From the NCBI RefSeq assembly GCF_014023125.1, contig NZ_CP048914.1:310001-374000 (forward strand): a stretch of 64,000 nucleotides of DNA, in the 5' to 3' direction. The DNA is from Candidatus Xianfuyuplasma coldseepsis. Its GTDB lineage: Bacteria > Bacillota_I > Bacilli_A > Izemoplasmatales > Izemoplasmataceae. Made by a program: the position numbers and the translations under genes. Under the pieces are notes generated by a model, which worked only from the letters and a program-made list of their open reading frames with translations, searched no databases and was not told the origin of the DNA. Shown here one piece after another: positions 41,101 to 50,424 of this stretch (the stretch's first letter is position 1; every line of letters begins with the position of its first letter).

Positions 41101-42092
41101 TATAGACCCTCCAAGACATAGTCTAAGTCTACTGCAACCCAATTATTGATACTAGCTTCTCTTCGATATGCATGTACTTCGCGATATCGAGGATTCTCAT
41201 GTTGATCAAAACCAGCTGCCGTCATAACAACGTATAAAATTACTGAACGCAGTAATAAGAATTCGTTTAGATGTTTGAAAAATTCGAGATCTAGCATGTT
41301 CTCTAATTGGTATCCCTTCATTACATTATGAAGGATAAATCGTACTTTTTCGTTATATTTTTCGTGTCGATTATCCAATCCTCGAAAATGATAGAATATG
41401 ATGATCGCGATATCGCTTAAAAAGTGTTTATATGCAGAATCATCAAAGTCGAAAAACGTTAGTTTTTCGCCATCATAAAACATGTTTCCAAAGTGTAGAT
41501 CGGTATGAATTAATCCATAGTTATCAATGCTTTTTGGTAGCGATTTAATCGTGGCTTCTACTTGCTGATATAGATCAATAATTTCCGAATCATACTGCAA
41601 GTACTTATTTGCGATATCTGAAAAGTTTTCTTCATACCATTGCGGACGTTTGTGTTTTGGATTAAACGTCTTAGTTAAGCGGTGAAGTTTGCCAACTTCA
41701 CGACCAAACATCTGATAGAATTCTGCTGTGAGATCCTCATTTTTAACAAGATCCCCTCGTGCTTTCTCAAAGACGGAAACGGTGAAATAGTGTTCACTAT
41801 TAATCGTGATTTTTTCAGCGATTTTATCATGGATAGAGTGCACCACAGTAGATACTCTTGCATCGTGATGATCAAGGTAATCAATAAATTCAATTTCCGC
41901 TAAAACAAGGTCATAAGTTCGATGGCCACTATGAACAAATCGTAAGATATAGTCTTGCTTGTTTTTATGGTATTCGTAGACAAAGTTCTCAAATCCACCT
42001 ATTTTCGTTATTGTTGTGGGGTCTGCATCGTATAATATTGCAGCTTGTTCAATGATTTTATCGGTTAATTCTTGTTGCATATACTGTTCCAT
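41100..42092 (-). CDS. APH-family phosphotransferase
   Basis: A ~330-residue kinase-fold protein. Catalytic loop GLIHTDLHFGNMFYDG (HxDxxxxN) and metal motif TFFDFDDSAY are intact. Size and FDFDDS resemble stress-response or homoserine-kinase-like phosphotransferases rather than drug-resistance APH enzymes. ATG 42092 after GAGGTGG; the upstream in-frame start lies in the promoter region. First gene of the kinase, radical SAM, dehydrogenase unit. Confidence 0.82.
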   Translation of the reverse strand: MEQYMQQELTDKIIEQAAILYDADPTTITKIGGFENFVYEYHKNKQDYILRFVHSGHRTYDLVLAEIEFIDYLDHHDARVSTVVHSIHDKIAEKITINSEHYFTVSVFEKARGDLVKNEDLTAEFYQMFGREVGKLHRLTKTFNPKHKRPQWYEENFSDIANKYLQYDSEIIDLYQQVEATIKSLPKSIDNYGLIHTDLHFGNMFYDGEKLTFFDFDDSAYKHFLSDIAIIIFYHFRGLDNRHEKYNEKVRFILHNVMKGYQLENMLDLEFFKHLNEFLLLRSVILYVVMTAAGFDQHENPRYREVHAYRREASINNWVAVDLDYVLEGL

Positions 42093-42111
42093 GGAACCAC
42101 CTCGTTTCTTA

Positions 42112-42125
42112 GTACAATTGTACCA
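42112..42125 (-). promoter_or_regulatory. Extended -10 and palindrome upstream of the APH-family gene
   Basis: TGGTACAAT on the minus strand (42117-42125) overlaps the perfect 12-base palindrome GTACAATTGTAC (42112-42123). Confidence 0.5.
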
Positions 42126-42149
42126 TAATCGACCGTTTACCGCTATCTT

Positions 42150-42185
42150 ATAAAAAAATTCCACAGTTCATTAACTGTGGAATTT
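42150..42185 (-). terminator. Terminator of the VTC-DUF4956-CotH operon
   Basis: Thirteen-base-pair stem AAATTCCACAGTT / AACTGTGGAATTT, followed by T on the minus strand. It includes the last codons of the CotH gene. Confidence 0.9.
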
Positions 42186-43787
42186 ACGTATTGCGCGGTA
42201 TTGTTCGACATCTTCTAGTACATTTGTGATTTTGGTTGTAATGTAGTATTCTTTATCATTTACCATATAGTACTGATCGCCGTATAATGCTTCTGCTTGA
42301 TTAAACAATGCGCTGAAACCAGCATAACTAAAGGTACCATCACTTATAAAGGCTTCTAAGTAGTCTTCATAGAGTATTTGATACTCCTCATAGGCAAGTA
42401 ATATATTATCAATTAGTGGTATATTTCTCGTCGCAGCACTAAATCCATCACCTTCCCAGGTATAGATATCGTTTCCTAGAGAATAGTCGATAAAGACTGG
42501 ATTACCAGCCCATCCTTGTCCTAAGGAATGATCAAAATCAAAGGGAATGTAGGTGAATACACCTTGTTGATCAAAATATAAATAGTAATTGTTGGCGTTA
42601 CCACGGTAATCATCGGGGTTACCGAGAAAGATACTTGCGGCAAAAGCGCGAATCATGGTGTCAACATCAATTGATTGATCAATGAAGGTTTTACGCTCTG
42701 TTTCGTTGCTGTTATCAAGGGCAAAGGTAAAGTCGATTAACTGTTGGTAATTCATGATGTCATCGTTTGATTCTAAGCCATAGACTGGCCGTGTGTTGGT
42801 TTCCCATTCACGGATGCCAACTAGCGACGTATCGTAGATGGGTTCTAGTGTACCTGGCCAGATAACCTTGTAGAGATCGCCAACGTCTTTGGTTGGGATG
42901 TCTTGTAGTTGCTTACGGACAAACTCTTCATCAATGTATTCCTGTACACCGTAGAGTTCTTCAAAGACGACTTCACCATCAATGCGAATAATGTAGTTTG
43001 CAAGGCTCATCATGGGTGCGGGAACACCTGCATCACGAAAGACTTGCATACTGTAGACTTCACTTAAGTAGGTTGGATCATTGTTACGATTCCATTTAAA
43101 GATCAGTTTCTCAACGTCAAATACTTCACGGGTCTTTAATAATGTATATTCTTCTGTACCAACTTCAGTATCAAAGGTTTCATTAAACTTCAGTACATAA
43201 TGAATCGGAATCACGTCACCTTGGTTAGATATTGGCAGACGGCGACTGTAATGATTTCCTTTGGAGCGAATCCCAACATCTTGGATTGAGATCGTCTCTT
43301 CGTCGGTAATATAAGTCACATTTACTTTCCGATAATTATTGCTGCGGTAGGTTCCAAATAGATCATAGTAGTCTTCCATATCTTGGATCAAACCTTCCCA
43401 CTCAGCGGTATCAAAATCTACAATAAATGTGTGTTTGATACTATTATCGAATAGGTTTAGATAGTCTTGAGGCTTATCTCTGTTGCCAAGTGTATAGGCA
43501 TCGATGAGTGCCTGAGCCTCTTCTTCAAGACGTTGTTGTTCTTCAAGTAGTTCCTGTTCTCGTTGTTCACGAGCGTCTTCTTCTAGTTGCTCTAATCGAG
43601 CAATTTCTGCTTCAATTTCTGCTCGTAAGATTTCTTGTTGTTCGCGCTTTTGAAGGAGCGCTTGAATGACATCAATTTCTTCTGGTGCAGTAAGGAATAA
43701 ACTATCACCATAGGAAATCGACGCACCGACAAGAATTGCTAGTAGTCCAGTAAAGATGACAATTCGTCGAATCCATAGATTCAACAT
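42171..43787 (-). CDS. CotH-family protein with membrane anchor and coiled coil
   Basis: A 538-residue protein: N-terminal transmembrane anchor (about 9-26), a long Glu/Gln-rich coiled coil (about 38-95), then a CotH domain (about 110-520) with HTFIVDFD, GIRSKGNHYSRRLPI, LKFNETFDT, RNNDPTYLSEVYSMQVFRDAGVPAP (only partly quoted), NYYLYFD and YIPFDFDHSLGQGW. The Asp-rich FDFDHSLG corresponds to the metal-binding end motif of CotH kinases. Overlaps the DUF4956 stop in TAATG. Same architecture as the partial gene at 1-524. In this operon it may phosphorylate or bind a surface component. Confidence 0.88.
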   Translation of the reverse strand: MLNLWIRRIVIFTGLLAILVGASISYGDSLFLTAPEEIDVIQALLQKREQQEILRAEIEAEIARLEQLEEDAREQREQELLEEQQRLEEEAQALIDAYTLGNRDKPQDYLNLFDNSIKHTFIVDFDTAEWEGLIQDMEDYYDLFGTYRSNNYRKVNVTYITDEETISIQDVGIRSKGNHYSRRLPISNQGDVIPIHYVLKFNETFDTEVGTEEYTLLKTREVFDVEKLIFKWNRNNDPTYLSEVYSMQVFRDAGVPAPMMSLANYIIRIDGEVVFEELYGVQEYIDEEFVRKQLQDIPTKDVGDLYKVIWPGTLEPIYDTSLVGIREWETNTRPVYGLESNDDIMNYQQLIDFTFALDNSNETERKTFIDQSIDVDTMIRAFAASIFLGNPDDYRGNANNYYLYFDQQGVFTYIPFDFDHSLGQGWAGNPVFIDYSLGNDIYTWEGDGFSAATRNIPLIDNILLAYEEYQILYEDYLEAFISDGTFSYAGFSALFNQAEALYGDQYYMVNDKEYYITTKITNVLEDVEQYRAIRKFHS

Positions 43788-44467
43788 TATTCGGAGATAT
43801 AATCTCCTTGGTGAGATAAGACAATGACGCTCTTCACAGATTCAATGTCTTTAATTTGGGATACCAATAACGATTTATCTTCTTTACTACGAACTTCGAG
43901 AGTGAGATCAAGTGCTTGATCTTTTACGGTTTTATTGCGTAATGTGTATTTTTTATATACGTCCTTAACACTATCCAATATCGCTTGTTCTTGTTTTGGA
44001 TCGGTTGCTCGTACAATCAAGAAGTAGGTTGATGTAAAGACTTCTAAGTAAATCAATAAGAACACTGCACCAGCAATTAATAAAGTACTGAGGATTGCGA
44101 CAATGATCAATCCAGCACCGATGGTAATTCCGAGGCCAATCGCCCAGAACATAAATACGGTATCAAACGGATTTTTTAGAGCAGTCCGGAAACGAACGAT
44201 TGACAGTGCCCCAACCATCCCTAACGATAGGATGATGTTGGATGCAACCGAGATAATGATAACACTCGTAACCATCGCAGTAATTGGTAAGCTAACTGCA
44301 AAACTGCGGTTGTATACGGTTGTTTGATAGCTTTTCTTGTAGGTAAATAAAATGAGTAAACTAAGTAAGAATACGACAATAATGTTAAATACAATGACTT
44401 CTAAAGATATGTTTTGTGCATTGTATAAATCAATAATATCCTGATTAATTAAATCACTAAATGACAT
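43787..44467 (-). CDS. DUF4956 membrane protein
   Basis: A 226-residue protein with four to five helices and the DUF4956 signature LGMVGALSIVRFRTALKNPFDT, followed by a soluble C-terminal domain (about 150-226). This family regularly sits beside VTC and CotH genes. Probably works with the VTC protein at the membrane. GGAGGA before ATG. Confidence 0.9.
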   Translation of the reverse strand: MSFSDLINQDIIDLYNAQNISLEVIVFNIIVVFLLSLLILFTYKKSYQTTVYNRSFAVSLPITAMVTSVIIISVASNIILSLGMVGALSIVRFRTALKNPFDTVFMFWAIGLGITIGAGLIIVAILSTLLIAGAVFLLIYLEVFTSTYFLIVRATDPKQEQAILDSVKDVYKKYTLRNKTVKDQALDLTLEVRSKEDKSLLVSQIKDIESVKSVIVLSHQGDYISE

Positions 44468-44479
44468 AGCGTTCTCCTC

Positions 44480-45157
44480 CTAAGGGGTAATTTGCGTATA
44501 TCCTAAGAAATACTTGGATACCGATAGTTGTTGTAATGGAACATGTTTTAATACTTGTTTAATGGATTTGGGAATGTAGTGTTCATATTTGACTTCTAAA
44601 ATCATTGTTGTTGGATGCATTAAACTCCCTTTTTCGGTTAAATTATTGATTGAAAACGGAGCTACTTCCAATGACTGGTCAAAGGTGATTCGAAGATTAT
44701 CCGATTCATCTTTGAACGCTTCCCGTTGATAGATGATATCACACATTGGTTCGAGATGGAACCGCAACATATCTAACGTAAATCGACGGATTAATGGATC
44801 GGAAAAATGTTGTTCTAAGACATCCAAATCTTGAGATAAAATTGCCTGATATACCGCATCGGAAATCATTGTTGAATGTTTTGTTGATTCATCACCAACC
44901 TTTTCTTTCAGCTCCAGTTTCTTCTTCGATTCATCATGATAATGACGAATTCTGTATTTTTTATGGAACTGATTTCCAAAGGCTTTGTCGGCAGCTCCTG
45001 ATCGATAGATATCATCTAAATATAAGCTATTGACAGGATACGACAGGTCTTCTCCATGTTGATCATGAATCAATAAAGATTCAATCATCGGTTTGATTGT
45101 TAAGTAATCTTGAAAGGTAATTTTATATTTGAATTCAAATCGTTTTGTTGTTTTCAC
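44480..45157 (-). CDS. VTC-domain protein (polyphosphate polymerase-like), GTG start
   Basis: A 225-residue single-domain protein of the triphosphate-tunnel type. It shows the basic and acidic tunnel residues of the VTC family: RFEFKYKI, SLYLDD, KKYRIRHY, LELKEKV, RITFD, ILEVKYEHYIP and SKY. In yeast this domain makes polyphosphate from ATP; bacterial stand-alone homologues are less studied. GTG 45157 follows a full AAGGAGGTGAT site. First gene of the operon. Confidence 0.9.
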   Translation of the reverse strand: MKTTKRFEFKYKITFQDYLTIKPMIESLLIHDQHGEDLSYPVNSLYLDDIYRSGAADKAFGNQFHKKYRIRHYHDESKKKLELKEKVGDESTKHSTMISDAVYQAILSQDLDVLEQHFSDPLIRRFTLDMLRFHLEPMCDIIYQREAFKDESDNLRITFDQSLEVAPFSINNLTEKGSLMHPTTMILEVKYEHYIPKSIKQVLKHVPLQQLSVSKYFLGYTQITP

Positions 45158-45205
45158 TACATCACCTCCTTAACACAATATAAAACGTATGTTAACATTC
45201 AATTC

Positions 45206-45234
45206 ATTATACACTTTTTTTGATGTTTTGCCAA
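45206..45234 (-). promoter_or_regulatory. Promoter of the VTC operon
   Basis: TTGGCA (45229-45234), 17-base spacer, TATAAT (45206-45211). It overlaps the 3' end of the helicase gene. Confidence 0.75.
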
Positions 45235-47555
45235 AATTTCTCGAGATAATTTTGCACATAATTATTTACCCGAATTGTAATCGCGTGTTGCCAGTTTTTT
45301 GGAAACAGTGTTCGGTAGTTTCGGTGACTGTATCGGTCGTCAAAAAGAATCGCAATTCCTTGGTCCTCTTCAGTACGAATGACGCGACCTACCGCCTGGA
45401 TAACTTTGTTCATGCCAGGGAATGTATAGGCGTAATCGAAACCCGTTTCAAAGAGTTCATCGAAGTAATTACGCAGCAGTTCGTTATAGGGGTTAAACTG
45501 AGGCATCGCCACACCGACTATTAAGACACCGTGTAATTTGTCACCGATGTAATCAATCCCTTCACTAAAGCTTCCACCCATAACAAAAAAGCCTACTGTA
45601 GACGTTTCACCGACTTCGTCAAATGACTGAAGCAACTTATTTCTCGTCTTGAAGTTCATGTTTCGTTCTTGAACGACAACGTCGTAAGCTTCCGTGTCGA
45701 ACTGCTCTAACACACGATTTAGATATCGATAAGAGGGAAAGAACACAATATAATTCCCAACTTTGGTTTCCAACATTGCATAGATATTATCAATGATACT
45801 ATCGATGCTTCGTTCGCGATCACGGTACCTTGTACTTGTTGAATCATCAACAAATAAACCCAAGTGATGTTGGGGGAAGGGGGACGGAATGGAAATACTT
45901 TTTCCTTCTCCTTTTGTGATTAAGCGAACATGATAATCCACGGGTTCTAACGTCGCGCTAAAGAAAATTGCTCCTTTGGCGCGGCGCTCTATCGTATCAA
46001 GGATATATTTCGACGCATCGAGACAACTTAAGGTAATGACAATGTCTTCATCTTTAGCTTCTAATATATAGCGATACGATGAGGCATAGAAATCACTGAT
46101 GCGAATAAACTGGGTGCACATGAAATAACCATCCAGTACTTGATCTCGATTGGGAAACTTTTTGTTTTCCACGAGAATTTGATCGAGTTTATTCACCAAT
46201 CGTTCGAGAAGTACAAGCAATTGTTCATCGAGTTCTTCCTGATGATAAAATGGTTGTTTAATCAGTTCAATATTCGTCGCAAATTCATCGATATACTTGA
46301 TGATTTTCGTAATGGTTGACTGTACCGATGGTTTGACTTTTTTCGCAGCTTTTTTCAACGCTAAAAGTCCTGATTTTGTGATAGATGAAGAGTACATTGA
46401 ACGAGACCGGTCAATCATATTATGAGCCTCATCGACTAAGAGAATTGGATTGTAGTAATCTTCATCAAAATAACGAATAAGATGAGTTCGCGGATCAAAA
46501 GCGTAATTGTAATCGCAGATGACAATGTCACTAAAGTTGGAAATGGATAAACTGAACTCATGCGGACAGATTTTATGATACTCGCCATAACTTTTAATCA
46601 ATTCCGATTCATACACGTCCTTATGAACAAATATATCATTCAAGGCTTCTTGGACACGATCAAAATACCCTTTGGCATAGGGACAGATATCCGGATCACA
46701 ATCGACGGTGTCCATCAGACACATATGTTCTTTGTTATTGATGACGACGGTTTTGGCTACAAGGCCGTTGTCTTTTAATAAGTTCACGGTATCAACGACA
46801 ATCGCTTTTCCCGCGTTTTTCGCCGTTAAGTAGAACACTTTATCACGTTCGGTCTCAATCGCTTTTAACGCAGAGAATAACGCGGCTACAGTTTTTCCTA
46901 TACCGGTTGGGGCAATCGAGTATAAAATATCGTTAGCGATGATGGTTTTATAGATGGCCCCCATAAACGTATACTGGCCTTCGCGATAATCCTCAAAGGG
47001 AAAGGTAAGACCTTCAATCGAGGTTAGTTTTTGCGCTTGATGTTGATCGTATATCGTCACCCAGTTCAAGTATTCAAAAACGGTATTCTCAAAAAATTTC
47101 GTTAATTGGCTGATGTTGTATCGTTTGGTAAAGGATTTGGTTTCATAATCCGGGATGTGAATATAGACAAGACGAACTTTGATGGATTTTAAATGGTTCG
47201 CTTTGCAGTACATGTAGGCATACATCTTCACTTGGGCAAGGTGTTCGGGCCTGGTATCAATGTCCATGAACTCAAGATCGGTTTGGGTACTTTTAATTTC
47301 TTCAATCAAGGGTTTATTGTTTACCTGTAATAAGCCGTCCATACGGCCGCTAATGTGAAGTTCGTAGTCGTCATTTTGATACAAGGTTTCAACCATAACT
47401 TCTTGCTGATCATCGTCTCCGTATTTAGCTTGCAAAAAAGCATGCGCTTCTTGGCCAAGCTTCGCACGCTTATTGGATTTGAATTCACTGGTTAAATCTC
47501 CACCAACGTGGATGAATTCAACCATCTCTTTCACTGCAATCTTGATTGATTTCAT
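45207..47555 (-). CDS. PD-(D/E)XK nuclease-DinG/XPD-type helicase fusion
   Basis: A 782-residue protein. Residues 1-130 carry a Cas4/RecB-like nuclease domain: GRMDGL (Asp73), IEEIKST (Glu86, Lys88) and QVKMYAYMY (Gln108, Tyr112). Residues ~185-780 are a superfamily 2 helicase with Walker A APTGIGKT (Lys221), DEAH (375-378) and four Cys (279, 286, 291, 330) for the XPD/DinG Fe-S cluster. The C-terminal motif AVGRVIRTEEDQG is present. A repair enzyme that could unwind and cut DNA. GTGGTGA before ATG; 11 bases after the methyltransferase gene. Confidence 0.92.
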   Translation of the reverse strand: MKSIKIAVKEMVEFIHVGGDLTSEFKSNKRAKLGQEAHAFLQAKYGDDDQQEVMVETLYQNDDYELHISGRMDGLLQVNNKPLIEEIKSTQTDLEFMDIDTRPEHLAQVKMYAYMYCKANHLKSIKVRLVYIHIPDYETKSFTKRYNISQLTKFFENTVFEYLNWVTIYDQHQAQKLTSIEGLTFPFEDYREGQYTFMGAIYKTIIANDILYSIAPTGIGKTVAALFSALKAIETERDKVFYLTAKNAGKAIVVDTVNLLKDNGLVAKTVVINNKEHMCLMDTVDCDPDICPYAKGYFDRVQEALNDIFVHKDVYESELIKSYGEYHKICPHEFSLSISNFSDIVICDYNYAFDPRTHLIRYFDEDYYNPILLVDEAHNMIDRSRSMYSSSITKSGLLALKKAAKKVKPSVQSTITKIIKYIDEFATNIELIKQPFYHQEELDEQLLVLLERLVNKLDQILVENKKFPNRDQVLDGYFMCTQFIRISDFYASSYRYILEAKDEDIVITLSCLDASKYILDTIERRAKGAIFFSATLEPVDYHVRLITKGEGKSISIPSPFPQHHLGLFVDDSTSTRYRDRERSIDSIIDNIYAMLETKVGNYIVFFPSYRYLNRVLEQFDTEAYDVVVQERNMNFKTRNKLLQSFDEVGETSTVGFFVMGGSFSEGIDYIGDKLHGVLIVGVAMPQFNPYNELLRNYFDELFETGFDYAYTFPGMNKVIQAVGRVIRTEEDQGIAILFDDRYSHRNYRTLFPKNWQHAITIRVNNYVQNYLEKFWQNIKKSV

Positions 47556-47566
47556 GAGTTCACCAC

Positions 47567-48232
47567 TTATTGTTTTTGAAACACCACCACATCATAATAG
47601 TTATTGTGAATGATATGAAGTGGAAATATGGTTGTTAGATATTGAAAGGTTGTCGTGTTAAAGAACGCGACATGGGTTTCATCACGACGGTACCACCAGG
47701 TACAAAATCCCATTTCATCCATATTCCGAAATCGGGTTCGAATGATAAGATACCCGCCTTCACGTAGTAGTGGTAGTAGTTTCTTCAGTTCGTCCAGGGG
47801 ATGGTGCATATGTTCTAAGACTTCGACGAGGACAATCGCATCATAGGTTTTGTTGCGATAGCTGGGATCATCATGAAAGAACGGGTCGTAGTACTCGACA
47901 TGATACCCTTGTAATAGCAATCGATTGGTCAGCATTGGATAGGGTCCAGAGCCAAAATCTAAAATGGTTTCGATGCCACGTAATGGGGCAATATGATTGC
48001 GAATAAACGTATCCATGTAGGCGATATAGCCGTCGCTACTCTCATCATTGTTGTGTTGTTGATAGCGATACTCTTCTTGTGTCAGTGACGGATAACACGT
48101 TGGATCTTTCACAATCAATTGACAATGATCACAAACATGATAGGAATAGGGGTATTGCGGATCTGTTAACGGATGTGTTTCTTGCCCACAAAGAATACAG
48201 AAATTAGTTGTGGCGACGTCGTTGTTGCTCAT
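47567..48232 (-). CDS. SAM-dependent methyltransferase with N-terminal zinc ribbon
   Basis: A ~221-residue protein. The N-terminus has CILCGQ and CDHCQL, a zinc-finger pair, then a class I methyltransferase fold with ILDFGSGPYPM (SAM-binding), YYDPFF and VLVEVLEHMHHP. The layout fits zinc-ribbon methyltransferases acting on sugars or proteins. ATG 48232 lies inside the end of the LURP-one gene; a TTG at 48253 is in frame but no better placed. Confidence 0.85.
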   Translation of the reverse strand: MSNNDVATTNFCILCGQETHPLTDPQYPYSYHVCDHCQLIVKDPTCYPSLTQEEYRYQQHNNDESSDGYIAYMDTFIRNHIAPLRGIETILDFGSGPYPMLTNRLLLQGYHVEYYDPFFHDDPSYRNKTYDAIVLVEVLEHMHHPLDELKKLLPLLREGGYLIIRTRFRNMDEMGFCTWWYRRDETHVAFFNTTTFQYLTTIFPLHIIHNNYYDVVVFQKQ

Positions 48233-48695
48233 GGATAATTTGATCGAGGACAATCACAATAAAGAGATAGAGTTCGGTATTGTTGATGTCATTGATGTCA
48301 ATCTCATAACTGTCCCCCCAGGAGATTAGTTTCTTCTGGATTGAGGCGACAATGAGGTCGTCTTTGTAGATTTGAAACGAATGGGCAAAGAAGGATCCTT
48401 CGACGCGTAAATTATCGACTCCGGCTTGAATCTCAAATTTTGGACGAAGACCAAATTTACGCTCAATCGTCGCTACTTCTTCATCATGAGGATCGTACAA
48501 GAAGTATTTTGGTAGGAAGCGAAACACTTGTTTTTTTGCGTGCAAGACAACACTACCATTGGGATTCTGGAGTTGAAGTTTGTTGGAAAAACTAAACATT
48601 TTTCCTTGGACGTTATAGATCGGATTTCCCGATTCATCCATAATACTAAACTGATCTTTTAAGGTAAACACTTTTTGTTTAATATAAAATTTCAT
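48204..48695 (-). CDS. LURP-one-related/tubby-like protein (YxjI type)
   Basis: A 163-residue protein of the LOR family (PF04525): FYIKQKVFTLKDQFSIMDESG, YNVQGKMFS, and repeated beta strands closing with a hydrophobic helix (LYLFIVIVLDQII). The fold resembles the tubby C-terminal domain and phospholipid scramblases; the role in bacteria is unknown. AGGAGGA before ATG. Confidence 0.85.
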   Translation of the reverse strand: MKFYIKQKVFTLKDQFSIMDESGNPIYNVQGKMFSFSNKLQLQNPNGSVVLHAKKQVFRFLPKYFLYDPHDEEVATIERKFGLRPKFEIQAGVDNLRVEGSFFAHSFQIYKDDLIVASIQKKLISWGDSYEIDINDINNTELYLFIVIVLDQIIHEQQRRRHN

Positions 48696-48703
48696 AGTTC
48701 CTC

Positions 48704-49171
48704 CTAGGTCATTAATAAGGCTTTTAAACGAACGGCATGCGCTAAGAAAAAGAGCGCTAGGGTAAAGACATCATTGTTGTCTTGTAACGTAATGCGGTAA
48801 TAGCGTTTATGATCGCGTTTGATTAACCGTAAATCACCAATCATCTTGCGATCATCGTAGATGCGATAAAACAGTTTCCATATCGCCGACTTCACAAAGA
48901 AGTATTTGTCCTGTTCGATGATCGAGTGAATGATTTTTACGCCTGCTCGAACTCGAGCTTTAACATTGTTGTGTACATCTTTTATGATGTAGCGATTATT
49001 TAGTTTTAAACGATTGCTTTCGACAAGATAAATCACATTGTTTAATTGAGCTGTGATATCATCTTTCTTATTGGATGGAAAGGTAATTGACCCGACTTGA
49101 TTGAAGTCCTCATCGAGGATTTCGAGTGGTTCGGTTTGTACGACTTTCTTATATTCAACATAATAGGTCAT
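48704..49171 (-). CDS. Second tubby/LURP-one-like protein
   Basis: A 155-residue protein with a beta-rich body (SITFPSNKKDDITAQL, RYIIKDVHNNVKARVR) and a closing hydrophobic helix (LALFFLAHAVRL), the same plan as the next gene. It is probably a diverged LOR relative. GGGGGA before ATG; 8 bases separate it from the LOR gene. Function unknown. Confidence 0.65.
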   Translation of the reverse strand: MTYYVEYKKVVQTEPLEILDEDFNQVGSITFPSNKKDDITAQLNNVIYLVESNRLKLNNRYIIKDVHNNVKARVRAGVKIIHSIIEQDKYFFVKSAIWKLFYRIYDDRKMIGDLRLIKRDHKRYYRITLQDNNDVFTLALFFLAHAVRLKALLMT

Positions 49172-49183
49172 TGAATTCCCCCT

Positions 49184-50350
49184 TTATAGATACTGTGCGA
49201 TTTCTTGCACAAACGGATGATCCGCCGTTAAGTGCTTTTTCGCCCAGTGACTTAGTATGTTCTTCGCCACATCATCCTTAACGGTGAGGGCTTTAAAAAA
49301 TGTATGTTTGGATTTCGGTATATGTGTGAAATCGGTATGGAACGTTCGATTGATAAAATCGAGATCACCATAGAGTTCAACAATCTCTCGCTCTAAGGGA
49401 TGATAGTGATTGGAATCCCCATCGGTGATCACCAAAGTTTTGTATCCTTCTTTTTCCAGTTGTTCCTTGACAAAGGTGATATTACCAACCCCGCCACAAG
49501 GGATGACGGTATATGATTCTTGTTTGTCTAATAAGCGAATTGCGGTCTCATACCAGTTGACGTCATACTTGCCTTCAACCAGTAAATAGGTCTTGTTTTG
49601 TTTCGATGATAATCGTTTCTTAACGGTATCAAAATCATCGTTTTTGTTCCCTTTATATAGGGTCGAGACGTAATAATCGTTCGTTTTAACAATCGCTGAA
49701 TCGTTCGTTGTGTAGATGGTTTGATAGGTGTATTGATTGATTTTCTTGAGCGATTCAGTGTCGAAATGTTGCTCGACATTATCGATTCCTATTACCAGAT
49801 ATTGATAGGTGATATTGGATAAGATTCGTTGATATTCTTCGGTAGTAAATGAAATGTCTTCATCGAAGTACATTTGATAATCACTGGTTGTTTGAAAGAT
49901 TTTATAATTGGAATTACCCAGGGTTCCATCGATGTAGTCCGATACTTTGAAGATCCGAGCTTGCATTGTTGGATCAAGTTTGGTGGTTAGGTTGATTGTT
50001 AAGATATCATTGAGTAGTTTTTGATTATTGATGGTTTTACCAATGTGCAAATAGCGGATGTGATTGATGTCATACATATTGCCAATGCACTTCTGATAAT
50101 CGATGTAGTAGTCCGGTGGTGCATAGACTTTGCGATATCGTGTGTCGTTGATCAACAATTCGATGACAATGTCTTCTTTTGTATTCCGAATAAAGTCATG
50201 TCGTAAATGATTGTTAAAAAAGAGATCCAATGCTTCTAAAACGGTTGTTTTACCGGAATCATATGGACCGATGAGTAAGGTGTGTTTGTCAACGACAATA
50301 TTTTCGCGCTTGAACGCTTTATAATTTTTAATATAGATGTGTTCAATCAT
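49184..50350 (-). CDS. Compact OLD-like ATPase-TOPRIM protein
   Basis: A ~388-residue protein. Walker A GPYDSGKTT (28-36) begins an AAA/ABC-type ATPase; LVIGIDNVEQ (185-194) may be Walker B. A TOPRIM domain starts with LLVEGKYD (Glu259) and has LVITDGDSN (Asp310, Asp312). This order is that of OLD-family nucleases, but the ATPase is much shorter than usual and I see no ABC signature. GGAGGTGA before ATG 50350. First gene of the unit with LOR, methyltransferase and helicase genes. Repair or defence nuclease by inference. Confidence 0.8.
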   Translation of the reverse strand: MIEHIYIKNYKAFKRENIVVDKHTLLIGPYDSGKTTVLEALDLFFNNHLRHDFIRNTKEDIVIELLINDTRYRKVYAPPDYYIDYQKCIGNMYDINHIRYLHIGKTINNQKLLNDILTINLTTKLDPTMQARIFKVSDYIDGTLGNSNYKIFQTTSDYQMYFDEDISFTTEEYQRILSNITYQYLVIGIDNVEQHFDTESLKKINQYTYQTIYTTNDSAIVKTNDYYVSTLYKGNKNDDFDTVKKRLSSKQNKTYLLVEGKYDVNWYETAIRLLDKQESYTVIPCGGVGNITFVKEQLEKEGYKTLVITDGDSNHYHPLEREIVELYGDLDFINRTFHTDFTHIPKSKHTFFKALTVKDDVAKNILSHWAKKHLTADHPFVQEIAQYL

Positions 50351-50369
50351 TGTCTCACCTCCATACTCT

Positions 50370-50378
50370 ATTATACCA
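50370..50378 (-). promoter_or_regulatory. Extended -10 promoter of the OLD-like gene
   Basis: TGGTATAAT on the minus strand, 20 bases before the ATG. Confidence 0.6.
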
Positions 50379-50393
50379 CAGCAGCAAGCGAAA

Positions 50394-50424
50394 GAAAAAA
50401 GCACAAATTGAATTTGTGCTTTTA
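50394..50424 (-). terminator. Terminator of the ABC transporter operon
   Basis: AAAAGCACAAATT / AATTTGTGCTTTT stem followed by T on the minus strand, just past the stop codon. Confidence 0.9.

Noticed and set aside
45207-47555. Cas4 protein of a CRISPR system
   Set aside because: The nuclease domain is fused to an XPD/DinG helicase and no other cas gene or array is near.
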